Positions 14,400 through 22,379 of a stretch of DNA of 46,350 nucleotides are shown here, one piece after another. The notes beneath the pieces are model-generated. The model was not told the origin of the DNA and ran no database searches. It saw nothing but the letters and a program-made list of their open reading frames with translations. The DNA lies in contig DHWR01000054.1 in NCBI GenBank assembly GCA_002413265.1, forward strand, positions 1-46,350, given 5' to 3'. The DNA comes from Chloroflexi bacterium UBA5177 (GTDB taxonomy: Bacteria > Chloroflexota > UBA5177). Every line of letters begins with the position of its first letter. The first letter of the stretch is position 1. The translations under genes were made by a program, and so were the position numbers.

Positions 14400-14849
14400 T
14401 CAGACACCCTCCCGGTACTCGCGTATGCGCAAGCTGCGTTCATTTGCCGACGTGTGCTGAAGCCAGACGTCCACGAGACGCGATGTGGCCAATCCCCGAA
14501 GGTACTCCTCGGCTCGCTCGGGCCACTCACAGACCAGCACGCTCTCTCTCGTGGCGTACTCCTCCAGCCCCAATCCCTCAGCTTCGGCGCCGGTCAGACG
14601 GTATAGGTCCGCATGATAGAGACGCGGAGTCGTTTCGTACTCGTGTATCAGCGAATAGCTTGGACTTCCCCGCCACGCAGCCGCGTCAAGCCCGGCCGCG
14701 AGACCGCCGGCAAACACGGTCTTCCCCGCGCCCAGCGCTCCATGCAAGAGGAGGATCTCGCCGCCGCCAAGGGTGGCGGCAAGCCTTGCGCCCCAGGATG
14801 CCGTCTCTTCTGCCGACACAGTTACGAGTTCGGTCAATGCGCGATTCAT
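14400..14849 (-). CDS. tsaE: tRNA threonylcarbamoyladenosine biosynthesis ATPase TsaE
   Basis: P-loop ATPase of the t6A pathway that resets the TsaB-TsaD complex. The motifs are LLHGALGAGKTVFAGGLAAGL (Walker A) and YSLIHEYETTPRLYHADLYRL, with the family's H-x-D-x-Y-R element, then LVCEWPERAEEYL. From the ATG at 14849 the product is 149 residues, the usual TsaE length, with GAGGGG about 12 bases upstream. Another ATG at 14879 would add ten residues, and the open frame continues to 15044, inside the divergent kinase gene, which is unlikely. First gene of the minus-strand t6A operon. Confidence 0.92.
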   Translation of the reverse strand: MNRALTELVTVSAEETASWGARLAATLGGGEILLLHGALGAGKTVFAGGLAAGLDAAAWRGSPSYSLIHEYETTPRLYHADLYRLTGAEAEGLGLEEYATRESVLVCEWPERAEEYLRGLATSRLVDVWLQHTSANERSLRIREYREGV

Positions 14850-14900
14850 TTGCTCGCTCAACCCCTCTGTACTGAACATGGATGTTGAGGTGGTGACCGA

Positions 14901-16547
14901 ATGTCGAGGCCGGTGACGGGGCGACGAAGACGTGGGTTCAAGATTCTCAGTCTGTTTTTCGAGCTGGTTTCCGGCTTCTTTGTGCGCTGGCTCGGTGCTC
15001 GCCTGGTGGGCCGCAGCTACGATTTCTTTGGCGACGAGGAACACAATCGGCGGCGCGCAATCAAGATACGAAAAGCGGCACTGGAGATGGGCGGAGTTCT
15101 TGTCAAGGTTGGTCAGTTCCTCAGCACTCGTGTCGATCTACTGCCACCTGAATATATCGAAGAGCTCTCTTTACTTCAGGACGAGGTGCCTGGCGTGGCG
15201 TTTCCAGAGATCAAGCGCGCCGCCGAAGCGAGCCTTGGACAAAGCCTGGATGCGGCCTTTTCAGATTTCGATCAGTTGCCGGTGGCAGCGGCATCTCTCG
15301 GCCAGGTGCACCGCGCTCGACTGCGAACGGGCGAGATAGTTGCCGTCAAGGTCCAGCGACCCGACATTGCTGTGATCGTGGAAGCCGACCTTGCGGCGTT
15401 CCGATACATCGTTCGATGGCTCGGTCGCTTCCGCGCGATTCGCCGTCGAGCGAATCTTCAGGCCGTGCTGCGTGAGTTCGAAACAACGCTGCGCATGGAG
15501 CTGGACTACGTGCGAGAAGCGCATCACGCGGAGCGCCTTTCGGTGATGTTTTCGAACTCGAAGGAAATCGCCGTGCCTCGCGTCTACTGGTCGCATACCA
15601 CCACGCGTGTGATCACACTGCAGTTCATGACCGGATACAAGATCACCGATTTTGAGGCATTGGAGCAGGCCCAGATCGACCGAGCCGTGGTGGCTCAGAT
15701 CCTCATGCGCGCATACCTCTTGCAGGTTCTCGAGGACGGCTTCTTTCACGCCGACCCACACCCGGGTAACGTTTTAGTTCGCCCCGGTCCAGTGGTCGTG
15801 CTCCTCGATTTCGGCATGGTCGGAGAGATGACGCCAGCGGTTCGGGACAACATTCGCCGGGTATTCCTGGGAGTGATCCATCGCGATTATGAAGACATGC
15901 TGTCCGCGCTGCAGGCGATAGGGTTCTTCGGCCCGAACGCAGACCGTCGAGTGCTGAAGCGAGCCCTCGCCTGGTGCATAGACACGTTCTATGAGATGTC
16001 CCTCGGCGAGCTGCGCACCATCGATCCACGCGCCGTGCTGGCTCAAATCCAAGACGTCCTTTACCTCGAGTCGTTCCAAATACCTGCGAATTTCGCTTTC
16101 TTGGGACGTGCCCTCGGCACCCTGAGTGGTCTCGCCACCGCGCTGGATCCCAGTTTTCAATTCTTCACCGTGGCCGAGCCCTACGCCCGCAAGCTGATGG
16201 GCGCGGAGAGCGGCTGGAGAGGAATGGTAGAGGTGGCCGTGCGGGAGATGCGAACCATGGCGCACACGGCGTACGAGCTACCCCTGTTGACGAGGGAAGC
16301 CTTACATGCGGTCAATCGTGGCGAATACGATCTGCGGCAACAGTTTGAAGGCGTTGAGCGCGCAGTAATCCGACTGGACGTGGCGATGCACCGCATGCTG
16401 TACGCCCTTCTGGTCCTGACCTTCGTACTGGCCGGCGTCATCATCTTCCCTACCCACTACTCCGCGCTGGCCGTGCTTGCGTTTGTTGTTTCCTTGCTCT
16501 TTCTGGGTGGTGTTTTTTTCGGCGGCGGGAGGAGGCGCCGACGCTAG
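14901..16547 (+). CDS. ubiB: UbiB/ABC1 (AarF)-family atypical kinase
   Basis: ABC1/ADCK/UbiB proteins are membrane-associated atypical kinases or ATPases linked to isoprenoid quinone synthesis. The 548 residues show the family's inhibitory K-x-G-Q motif (KVGQ at 69-72, then FLSTRVDLLPPEY) and the alanine-rich loop AAASLGQ at 129-135. Also present are the lysine K150 in VAVKVQRP, the catalytic loop HADPHPGN at 283-290 and D303 in LLDFGM. Two hydrophobic segments at the C terminus (about 490-540) end in an arginine cluster, a usual membrane anchor. It is divergent from tsaE with about 50 bases between starts. The quinone link fits the respiratory genes in this window, although they are not adjacent. 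Confidence 0.92.
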   Translation: MSRPVTGRRRRGFKILSLFFELVSGFFVRWLGARLVGRSYDFFGDEEHNRRRAIKIRKAALEMGGVLVKVGQFLSTRVDLLPPEYIEELSLLQDEVPGVAFPEIKRAAEASLGQSLDAAFSDFDQLPVAAASLGQVHRARLRTGEIVAVKVQRPDIAVIVEADLAAFRYIVRWLGRFRAIRRRANLQAVLREFETTLRMELDYVREAHHAERLSVMFSNSKEIAVPRVYWSHTTTRVITLQFMTGYKITDFEALEQAQIDRAVVAQILMRAYLLQVLEDGFFHADPHPGNVLVRPGPVVVLLDFGMVGEMTPAVRDNIRRVFLGVIHRDYEDMLSALQAIGFFGPNADRRVLKRALAWCIDTFYEMSLGELRTIDPRAVLAQIQDVLYLESFQIPANFAFLGRALGTLSGLATALDPSFQFFTVAEPYARKLMGAESGWRGMVEVAVREMRTMAHTAYELPLLTREALHAVNRGEYDLRQQFEGVERAVIRLDVAMHRMLYALLVLTFVLAGVIIFPTHYSALAVLAFVVSLLFLGGVFFGGGRRRRR

Positions 16548-16584
16548 ATACAATCTTTTGGGATCTATTCTGAGGAGGAAGCGC

Positions 16585-16794
16585 TTGAGTCTTCGAGCTC
16601 TGATCGACGTGACAACGGCTCTCATGACGGATGGAGACTTTCGAAATCTCCTCGTACATGACCCGGATCGAGCTTTGGATCGGTACAGTCTGACTCCAGA
16701 GGAGACAGAAGCACTGAAATCGCGCGATCGGTGGCTGCTCGAAGACTGCGGTCTGGAAGAGTGGACTGCTCGATGGGTGTCTGCTCTGCGCTAA
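16585..16794 (+). CDS. Small LigA-like helical protein
   Basis: A 69-residue protein starting at a TTG (16585), with a perfect AGGAGG at 16573-16578 and 6-base spacing; the open frame from 16477 overlaps the kinase gene and has no such site. The sequence DFRNLLVHDPDRALDRYSLTPEETEALKSRDRW resembles the small LigA-type domain seen beside extradiol dioxygenases and as an accessory in many bacteria. No LigB-type catalytic subunit is nearby, so a dioxygenase role is not supported. TACAAT at 16549-16554 could be a -10 box, but no good -35 is seen; read-through from the kinase gene is also possible. Confidence 0.72.
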   Translation: MSLRALIDVTTALMTDGDFRNLLVHDPDRALDRYSLTPEETEALKSRDRWLLEDCGLEEWTARWVSALR

Positions 16795-16800
16795 AACCCA

Positions 16801-16830
16801 TTGACTCGTTGCTAAATAGGCGGCTACAAT
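16801..16830 (+). promoter_or_regulatory. Promoter of tRNA-Pro
   Basis: TTGACT at 16801-16806 and TACAAT at 16825-16830 are 18 bases apart, placing the transcription start near 16837, about 18 bases before the tRNA 5' end. Both boxes match the sigma-70 consensus well. Confidence 0.7.
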
Positions 16831-16854
16831 TCGGCGCCGTCATTGCGGCTTTTT

Positions 16855-16932
<78 letters not shown>

Positions 16933-16936
16933 CAGG

Positions 16937-16965
16937 TAGGGTCTGTGCCACGTGCACAGACCCTA
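16937..16965 (+). terminator. Terminator after tRNA-Pro
   Basis: A perfect 12-bp stem runs from 16937-16948 to 16954-16965 with loop CACGT, beginning five bases after the tRNA CCA and followed by TTTCA. It also lies two bases beyond the end of the minus-strand membrane protein gene, so it may serve both directions. Confidence 0.8.
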
Positions 16966-16967
16966 TT

Positions 16968-18338
16968 TCACTGTAGGGGCTTCTCAGCGGTTGCCGGCGG
17001 CAGCCACACCACCGAACTTCTCGTGTCCAGTCGGCGATAACGACGATTCAACCACCGAGCAAACCCCGCGGGAAAACCGCTGCTGGCACCGTGGCTCATG
17101 ACGACCGCGCGCGCTTTGCGTACCTTCTGTTCCAGGTAGTGTGCATTCACCAGCACGCCAACGTTCCAGAAATAGTCGTCCAACGCCGGACGACGCGCAA
17201 GATATTGATACTCCAGCTGATCGGCCAGAACCGGATCTTCTGGACGCGTCGTACGTTCGAGGATGCTTACTGCCGGCTGGACATCAGAGAGATGGGCCGC
17301 GGTGACATAGAGCGGACTGGGACCACCAAGATTGAGCAGGCCGGCCCAGAACGCCGTCAGCCCGACGCCGAGCGCCACGAGTGCGCGGAGCGGGATGCGA
17401 GAGAGGCGAGCGACAAACGGAGCGCCCAGCAGAGCGGCGAATGGAGCGACCGGCACGAAGTAGTGATAGTAGACCTGAGAGGAGAGGAGGAAAACAGCGC
17501 CCGTGAGAAAACCAACCTTGAGCCAGAGGGGGCGCCGGCTCGTCAACGCAAGGACGGCCACTAGATTTACCCCGAGCCACCAGATCAGAGCAGTAAGCAG
17601 CCGCACGTCGAGCATCATCTTCCACCTGGAACGCTGGAAGTCGACGGTTTGCTGGTAAAGCAAATTGAGCTGGTCGTGAAAGGGCAACAGGAGGAGGACG
17701 AAAGCGGCGCAGGCGCCGAGCACCAGGAGCGGTGCACGGCGCCGAGCCAGCAGGCAAAAGGTCGGCAGAAAAGCGAGCGCAGGGTATTTCATCCACACCG
17801 CTGCCGCGAAACACATGCCCGCCACAACCGCGCTAAGGTTCGAGGTGCGCGACACCATCAGAGCGAGACCGGCGACAAGGAAAAAGGTTAGGAGGGGATC
17901 CTGACCAACGCGTACGGCGGAGACGAGTGTCAGCGGAGAGAAGGCGTACAGAAGGCCCGCGGTCAGCCCTGACCGGCGGTCATAGATTCGCAGTCCGATG
18001 AGGCAGACGAGACCCGCGGTGACCGAGTCCAGGAAGAACATCAGCACCCTGGAGGCAGGCCACCAGAGGTCTGTCAGGGGCTGGACCACCCGAAATAACA
18101 AGAGGGCTCCCGGAGGGTGAAAGAACTTGAACTGCGAGTAGGGAGCTGCACCGTGGGCGAAATCGCGACCCAGCTGCAGGAGCACGAACTCGTCGAAGTC
18201 GTAGGTGTTGGCTGTGGCGAGCGCAAACAGCGCGCGTAGAGCAAGAGCCGCCGCGAACACGAGGGCCATGTCTGCCAGCGGCGAGCGATCAGGCCCTCCC
18301 CAGACGGGAATCGATGATTGAAAACTGGAGTCCTTCAT
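16968..18338 (-). CDS. GT-C-type membrane glycosyltransferase (family 39-like)
   Basis: A polytopic membrane protein of 456 residues with about ten hydrophobic segments. The first external loop, after the first segment, carries an acidic motif NTYDFDEFVLLQLGRDFAHGAAPYSQFKFFHPPGALLLF (acidic residues near 47-50), in the position of the catalytic D/E motif of polyprenyl-phosphate-sugar-dependent GT-C enzymes such as ArnT and PMT. The hydrophilic C-terminal part (about 350-456) would be outside the membrane. It probably adds a sugar from a lipid carrier to an envelope acceptor; the substrate is unknown. The open frame ends at the tRNA-Pro terminator, and it is divergent from the PAP2/AUR1-like gene. 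Confidence 0.8.
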   Translation of the reverse strand: MKDSSFQSSIPVWGGPDRSPLADMALVFAAALALRALFALATANTYDFDEFVLLQLGRDFAHGAAPYSQFKFFHPPGALLLFRVVQPLTDLWWPASRVLMFFLDSVTAGLVCLIGLRIYDRRSGLTAGLLYAFSPLTLVSAVRVGQDPLLTFFLVAGLALMVSRTSNLSAVVAGMCFAAAVWMKYPALAFLPTFCLLARRRAPLLVLGACAAFVLLLLPFHDQLNLLYQQTVDFQRSRWKMMLDVRLLTALIWWLGVNLVAVLALTSRRPLWLKVGFLTGAVFLLSSQVYYHYFVPVAPFAALLGAPFVARLSRIPLRALVALGVGLTAFWAGLLNLGGPSPLYVTAAHLSDVQPAVSILERTTRPEDPVLADQLEYQYLARRPALDDYFWNVGVLVNAHYLEQKVRKARAVVMSHGASSGFPAGFARWLNRRYRRLDTRSSVVWLPPATAEKPLQ

Positions 18339-18378
18339 TCCCGGGAGCAGTCACAACTCGCTACAATGGCCCGTCTCC

Positions 18379-18410
18379 TAGGTGCCGGTAGTACGCCTGC
18401 CCGGCACCTA
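18379..18410. repeat. Perfect 10-base inverted repeat between divergent envelope genes
   Basis: TAGGTGCCGG at 18379-18388 pairs perfectly with CCGGCACCTA at 18401-18410 around a 12-base centre. It lies about 12 bases after a TACAAT (-10-like, 18362-18367), so it would form an RNA hairpin at the 5' end of the PAP2/AUR1-like transcript, or be a DNA operator. The annotated-looking ATG at 18410 begins on the last base of the repeat. Confidence 0.5.
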
Positions 18411-19471
18411 TGTTATTGTGCGGACCCGAAACTGGAGAACGCTTGCTCGCCCATTACAGGAAAGCTATGCCGTATGTACTGGGTACGTACATCCTGTTGG
18501 TCGCCGCGGGCTTCGTCTTTCTCAACCTGCGCCTTACCGTCGAGTGGGTAGCAATCATTCTCTTCGTGGCAGCGGTTCTGTCTGGTCGGGCGATGCTCTT
18601 CCTCCGCGACTGGGGCGTTTTCATCGTGGTGTTGCTGGCCTGGCAGCTCACCTCCCCTCTGGCCACCCGCTTCTCATTCCCATGGCATTTGAAGGAGCTC
18701 ATAGACGCGGATAAGCTGCTCTTCTTCGGCAGAGTTCCGCCCGTCTGGCTGCAGCAGCACCTCTATCAGCCGGGAAGGGTGCGTTGGTGGGATGTGATGG
18801 CGGCGTGCTTCTATCTGTTGCACTTCCTGGCGCCGCTGGCGGCAGGATTCGCCCTGTGGATGGTCAACCGCCCGCTGTTCCGAAAGTACATGGTCACGTA
18901 CATCGTCGTCTTTCTTGCCGGCTTCGCAACGTACGTCCTTTATCCGGCCGTCCCGCCCTGGATGGCCGCGCAACCTCTCGTCGCTGTGGGACACGAATAC
19001 CTGTTTCCCTGGGTGGCGGCAAAGCAGGGTTACCCCGGCGGACTTCACGCTGCCTGGCAGCATTCACATGTCTATCTTCCTCACGTGCAAAACCTGTTCG
19101 GCATCATCATGAAGAACTGGTACAACCCCTACAACGGCACCATCTTTTTCGGGTTCTTGCACCTCAGCTACGACCAGGTCGCTGCCGTTCCGTCCGAGCA
19201 TGCCGCCTATCCGCTGCTTTTCTTTCTGTTTCTGAGACGGCAGTTTGGAAAGTGGTCCTATCCGTCGCTTATCTACATCGGGGGCTTGTTGTTCGCGATC
19301 ACGTATCTCGGGCAGCACTACGTGATCGACGCCATTATTGGCTTCGCGTACGCTGGGATCGGCTATGCGCTCGTGATGCACGCCTGGCCGGCGGTGATGC
19401 GGCTCCGTGAAAGTCGTGAGCCTGAAGTCTCCCCTCGATATCTCGCCAGGCCGGAGCTGGAGGAGGCATAG
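18410..19471 (+). CDS. PAP2-superfamily protein resembling inositol phosphorylceramide synthase (AUR1-like)
   Basis: A polytopic membrane protein of up to 353 residues. Two motifs of the AUR1/PAP2 phosphotransferase active site are present: PSEHAAY at 261-267, and H303 to D307 in GQHYVIDAIIGFAYAG. The longer family feature LYPAVPPWM is at 178-185. AUR1-type enzymes move a phospho-alcohol headgroup, such as phosphoinositol, between lipids. A true start may be the TTG at 18443 (GGAG five bases upstream) or the ATG at 18467 (AGGA five bases upstream), because the ATG at 18410 lies in a hairpin and has no ribosome-binding site. Its stop overlaps the next gene's GTG by one base. Confidence 0.83.
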   Translation: MLLCGPETGERLLAHYRKAMPYVLGTYILLVAAGFVFLNLRLTVEWVAIILFVAAVLSGRAMLFLRDWGVFIVVLLAWQLTSPLATRFSFPWHLKELIDADKLLFFGRVPPVWLQQHLYQPGRVRWWDVMAACFYLLHFLAPLAAGFALWMVNRPLFRKYMVTYIVVFLAGFATYVLYPAVPPWMAAQPLVAVGHEYLFPWVAAKQGYPGGLHAAWQHSHVYLPHVQNLFGIIMKNWYNPYNGTIFFGFLHLSYDQVAAVPSEHAAYPLLFFLFLRRQFGKWSYPSLIYIGGLLFAITYLGQHYVIDAIIGFAYAGIGYALVMHAWPAVMRLRESREPEVSPRYLARPELEEA

Positions 19472-21075
19472 TGGCCGAGGGGAGGCAGCGACGCGCCCGA
19501 GGCGGCACGCTGCGGGTCTTCTTTCTTGCGTTCGTGGTTTTTGCCTACTTCATGCCGCAGTGGGCCGACTGGAACATCGACTCGCGGCTCGATCTGGTGC
19601 ATGCGCTGGTCGATGGGCACACCGTCCGGATCGACCGCTATCACTTCAACACCTGGGATAAGGCGAAGTTCAAGGGGCACTTTTACAGTGACAAAGCGCC
19701 GGGCACAGCCGTGATGGGAGCAGCGGTCTATGGAGCGTACGTCCTTGCCAAGAGTGCTCCTCTCCTTGGTGGAGGAATCAGCGCTCTGCAGGCCAACTCG
19801 GCATGGAATACGGCAATTGCTTTGGGGAGAACGGACACCCAGCTGAGTCCGGCAAAAAAGGGCAGAGTGTTGGGCGGATGTCAGCGCTCCGGGATCGCGG
19901 GAAACGTGCAGGTCATACCTTGGAACAACCGCTTGTATCCGCCTTTCCGCGACTGGGCGCTTTCGAAGTACGTGACCAGCGTGGGGCTCGTGGCTCTCTT
20001 CTCAGCCGTTTTCATAGCGTTATTTTTCTGGTTTCTGGGGAAGTTTGCGATTCCACCGTTGATCCGCTGGGGCGCTACGTCGCTCTACGCCTTTGCCACT
20101 GTTGCTCTTCCCTATTCCACGGTCTTGTATTCTCACCAGCTCGTGGCCGGGTTCCTCTTCACCGCCTTCGCTCTGCTCTATTTGAGGTCTCGAGGAGAGG
20201 TGGGCGCGTGGTCGCCCCCGGTAGCCGGGCTGCTACTCGGCCTCTCGATCTTCACCGAGTACACGATCGTTATCGTGGTCGCCGCCATCGGCCTATACGC
20301 GCTCTGGCTGTTTCGCCGCAGCTACCGCTCCGCAGTGGCTCTCTGCGCTGCGGCCGCCGTTCCCGTCGCCGGCCTGATGGTCTATAACGCTGCTAGCTTC
20401 GGCAATCCTTTGGATACCGGGTATTCTCACGACTTCTGCTGGTCCTCGGCGCAGGCCGCCGGCATAGCCGGGTTCACGTACCCGCATCTTGGCCCACTCT
20501 GGGATCTGACCTTCGGCTCGTATCGCGGGCTGTTCTTCATGTCTCCGTGGCTGCTACTTGGAATTTCGGGCGTGTACGTGCTGGCGCGCAGCGGGTTCAA
20601 GATCGAGGCGGGTTTGTGCGCCGCCATCGGGCTCATCTTCATCGTGACGATCAGCGCCTACTGGGGATGGAACGGCGGGAGAACCGATGGACCGCGTTAC
20701 CTCGTTCCCATCGTGCCGTTTCTTGCCTTTTTAGGTGCGTTTGGCCTGGAGGCTGCCTGGTGGCGGAAGCGAACGCGCCTTATCGCCGCAGTCCTAGCCG
20801 CCTGGTCGGCGGTGGTCACCTGGGCTTTATTTCTGGGGGGCCAGCAGTTCCCGATTTCGTGGCTGAGAAATCCGCTCTTCGACTATTCCCTTCCGGCGTT
20901 GCGCCACGGAGTTATCGAGTCAAACGCGGGAATGTTCCTCGGGTTGTCCAGCTGGGCGAGCCTGATTCCTCTCGCGCTGTTGATCCTCCTGATTCTTGCG
21001 TGGCGGCCGCCGTCCGAGCTACTAGGACGCGGAGTGCTTTCGGCTCAAGCTTCACGAGCGGGGCACAGCGCGTAG
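19471..21075 (+). CDS. Polytopic membrane protein, probable GT-C glycosyltransferase
   Basis: A 534-residue membrane protein with roughly ten to twelve hydrophobic segments. The region after the first segment reads DWNIDSRLDLVHALVDGHTVRIDRYHFNTWDKAKFKGHFYSDKAPGTA, an acidic external loop characteristic of a family of putative GT-C or PMT-like transferases in terrabacterial genomes. The acidic residues in DWNIDSR, near 33-38, are candidates for the sugar-phosphate-binding motif. GTG start, overlapping the stop of the AUR1-like gene by one base, so the two are translationally coupled and probably work on the same envelope lipid or glycan. The product is unknown. Confidence 0.75.
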   Translation: MAEGRQRRARGGTLRVFFLAFVVFAYFMPQWADWNIDSRLDLVHALVDGHTVRIDRYHFNTWDKAKFKGHFYSDKAPGTAVMGAAVYGAYVLAKSAPLLGGGISALQANSAWNTAIALGRTDTQLSPAKKGRVLGGCQRSGIAGNVQVIPWNNRLYPPFRDWALSKYVTSVGLVALFSAVFIALFFWFLGKFAIPPLIRWGATSLYAFATVALPYSTVLYSHQLVAGFLFTAFALLYLRSRGEVGAWSPPVAGLLLGLSIFTEYTIVIVVAAIGLYALWLFRRSYRSAVALCAAAAVPVAGLMVYNAASFGNPLDTGYSHDFCWSSAQAAGIAGFTYPHLGPLWDLTFGSYRGLFFMSPWLLLGISGVYVLARSGFKIEAGLCAAIGLIFIVTISAYWGWNGGRTDGPRYLVPIVPFLAFLGAFGLEAAWWRKRTRLIAAVLAAWSAVVTWALFLGGQQFPISWLRNPLFDYSLPALRHGVIESNAGMFLGLSSWASLIPLALLILLILAWRPPSELLGRGVLSAQASRAGHSA

Positions 21076-21077
21076 AG

Positions 21078-21845
21078 TCAGAGAATCGGATTATTGGTTG
21101 CCATCCCAACTCTGCGAGGAAACCTGGACGCAGTTTCGCCGCTCTTCTCGTAGACCACCAGCGCCCGTTGCTCACCCAACCCAAGTGAAGTCGGGATGGG
21201 TACGAGTGGCCTCGGTCTCACATTCAGCGCTCGAGCAGCGGATTTCGCCTCCAGAAGCTCGTTCTCCAGGGCTCCACTGCGCGGGAAGACAAGAAGGCCA
21301 CCGGTTCGTACCAAGGGAGCGCAGAGCTCGATAAGAGACGGCAGCGATGCCACGGCTCTGGCACAGCAGAGGTCCATTGAGGCCCTCATCTTCTGCTCCG
21401 AAGCGACAAGCTCCGCCCGAGCTGGGAGGATATTCACGCCTGCGATCGACAACGCTTCGACCACTTCTTTGAGAAACGCGGCTTTCTTACCTATCGACTC
21501 AATCAGCGTGAGCTTCCAGGCTGGGCAGGCAATCTTTAGGGGGAGGCCGGGAAGGCCGGCTCCCGCTCCGACGTCACAGACCGCGATTGGTTTCGACACC
21601 CAGCCGTCGGGAAGTGCCAGCAGCGCGGTAAGCGAGTCGAGGAAGAGCGTGGTCATGGCCTTCTCCGATGTGCGCACACCGGTGAGATTCACATGCCGGT
21701 TGCGCTCCAGCAAAAGCGAGCAGTATGAGACAAAGGCTTCCTCCTGGGCTATTTCCAGGCGTATTCCGAGACGGCGCACTCCTTCCAGGAGCAACGGAAG
21801 AGCGGCTCGACTGCTCGAGTCATCTCTTGTCAAGCGGCCTCCCAT
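21078..21845 (-). CDS. rsmG: 16S rRNA (guanine527-N7)-methyltransferase
   Basis: RsmG (GidB) methylates G527 of 16S rRNA using S-adenosylmethionine. The 255-residue product has LERNRHVNLTGVRTSEKAM (about 47-64), the AdoMet-binding glycine loop VCDVGAGAGLPGLPLKIACP at 89-108, LTLIESIGKKAAFLKEVVEAL, and VARAVASLPSLIELCAPLV. The longer N terminus includes a possible TTG start at 21830, preceded by GGGAGG at 4-base spacing; the ATG at 21845 has no clear site. It is convergent with the membrane protein gene, only two bases apart. The usual partners mnmG, parA and parB are not here. Confidence 0.94.
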   Translation of the reverse strand: MGGRLTRDDSSSRAALPLLLEGVRRLGIRLEIAQEEAFVSYCSLLLERNRHVNLTGVRTSEKAMTTLFLDSLTALLALPDGWVSKPIAVCDVGAGAGLPGLPLKIACPAWKLTLIESIGKKAAFLKEVVEALSIAGVNILPARAELVASEQKMRASMDLCCARAVASLPSLIELCAPLVRTGGLLVFPRSGALENELLEAKSAARALNVRPRPLVPIPTSLGLGEQRALVVYEKSGETASRFPRRVGMATNNPIL

Positions 21846-21886
21846 TCAGCCCAGCGTCCCAGCACGTCCAATGAGTAGAGTGAGCG

Positions 21887-22282
21887 ATGAAACCCCTCGG
21901 CGAGCCAGAGTATGCCCAATTTTGGCAGCGTGCGGCTGCGTCGCTCGTAGACATCGTACTTTTCGCCGCGCTGGCCTTCGTCGTTTATCTAATGGCCGGA
22001 TTGACGGTTTCCCTCGTTCTCGCGGGCGCCGGCTACGTCGCCTATTCGGCGGTGCTTGAGGGATCCTCATACAACGCGACGTTCGGGAAATATCTCTTTG
22101 GGTTGCGAGTGACCGATCTGGATGGAGGGCCAGTATCGCGCCTTCGGGCCGCCGGCAGGTCACTCGCCAAACTGGTCTCAGTCTCCGTGTTCCCGCTCGG
22201 TCATGTAATCGTGAGCTTCACCGATCACAAGCAATCTCTGCACGATCTTCTGGCCGGCACGTTGGTGGTCGTAAGAAAGTAA
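21887..22282 (+). CDS. RDD family membrane protein
   Basis: A 131-residue RDD-domain protein. FWQRAAASLVDIVLFAALAFVVYL gives the Arg and Asp of the family signature in the first membrane segment. YNATFGKYLFGLRVTDLDGGPVSRLRAAGRSLAKL is the conserved cytoplasmic loop, and FTDHKQSLHDLLAGTLVVVRK closes the domain with the HD motif typical of the family. RDD proteins are of unclear function; some act in ion exchange or envelope processes. Divergent from rsmG with 41 bases between. It stands alone ahead of the L,D-transpeptidase gene. Confidence 0.87.
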   Translation: MKPLGEPEYAQFWQRAAASLVDIVLFAALAFVVYLMAGLTVSLVLAGAGYVAYSAVLEGSSYNATFGKYLFGLRVTDLDGGPVSRLRAAGRSLAKLVSVSVFPLGHVIVSFTDHKQSLHDLLAGTLVVVRK

Positions 22283-22379
22283 CCGCTCGGCCCGCGCCGG
22301 CGTTGCACTGACAAGACTTCCTCGTGTTGAACCGTGGGGACCAAGTCTCCATAATGAACCAATTGTCAGGGAGGCTCAT

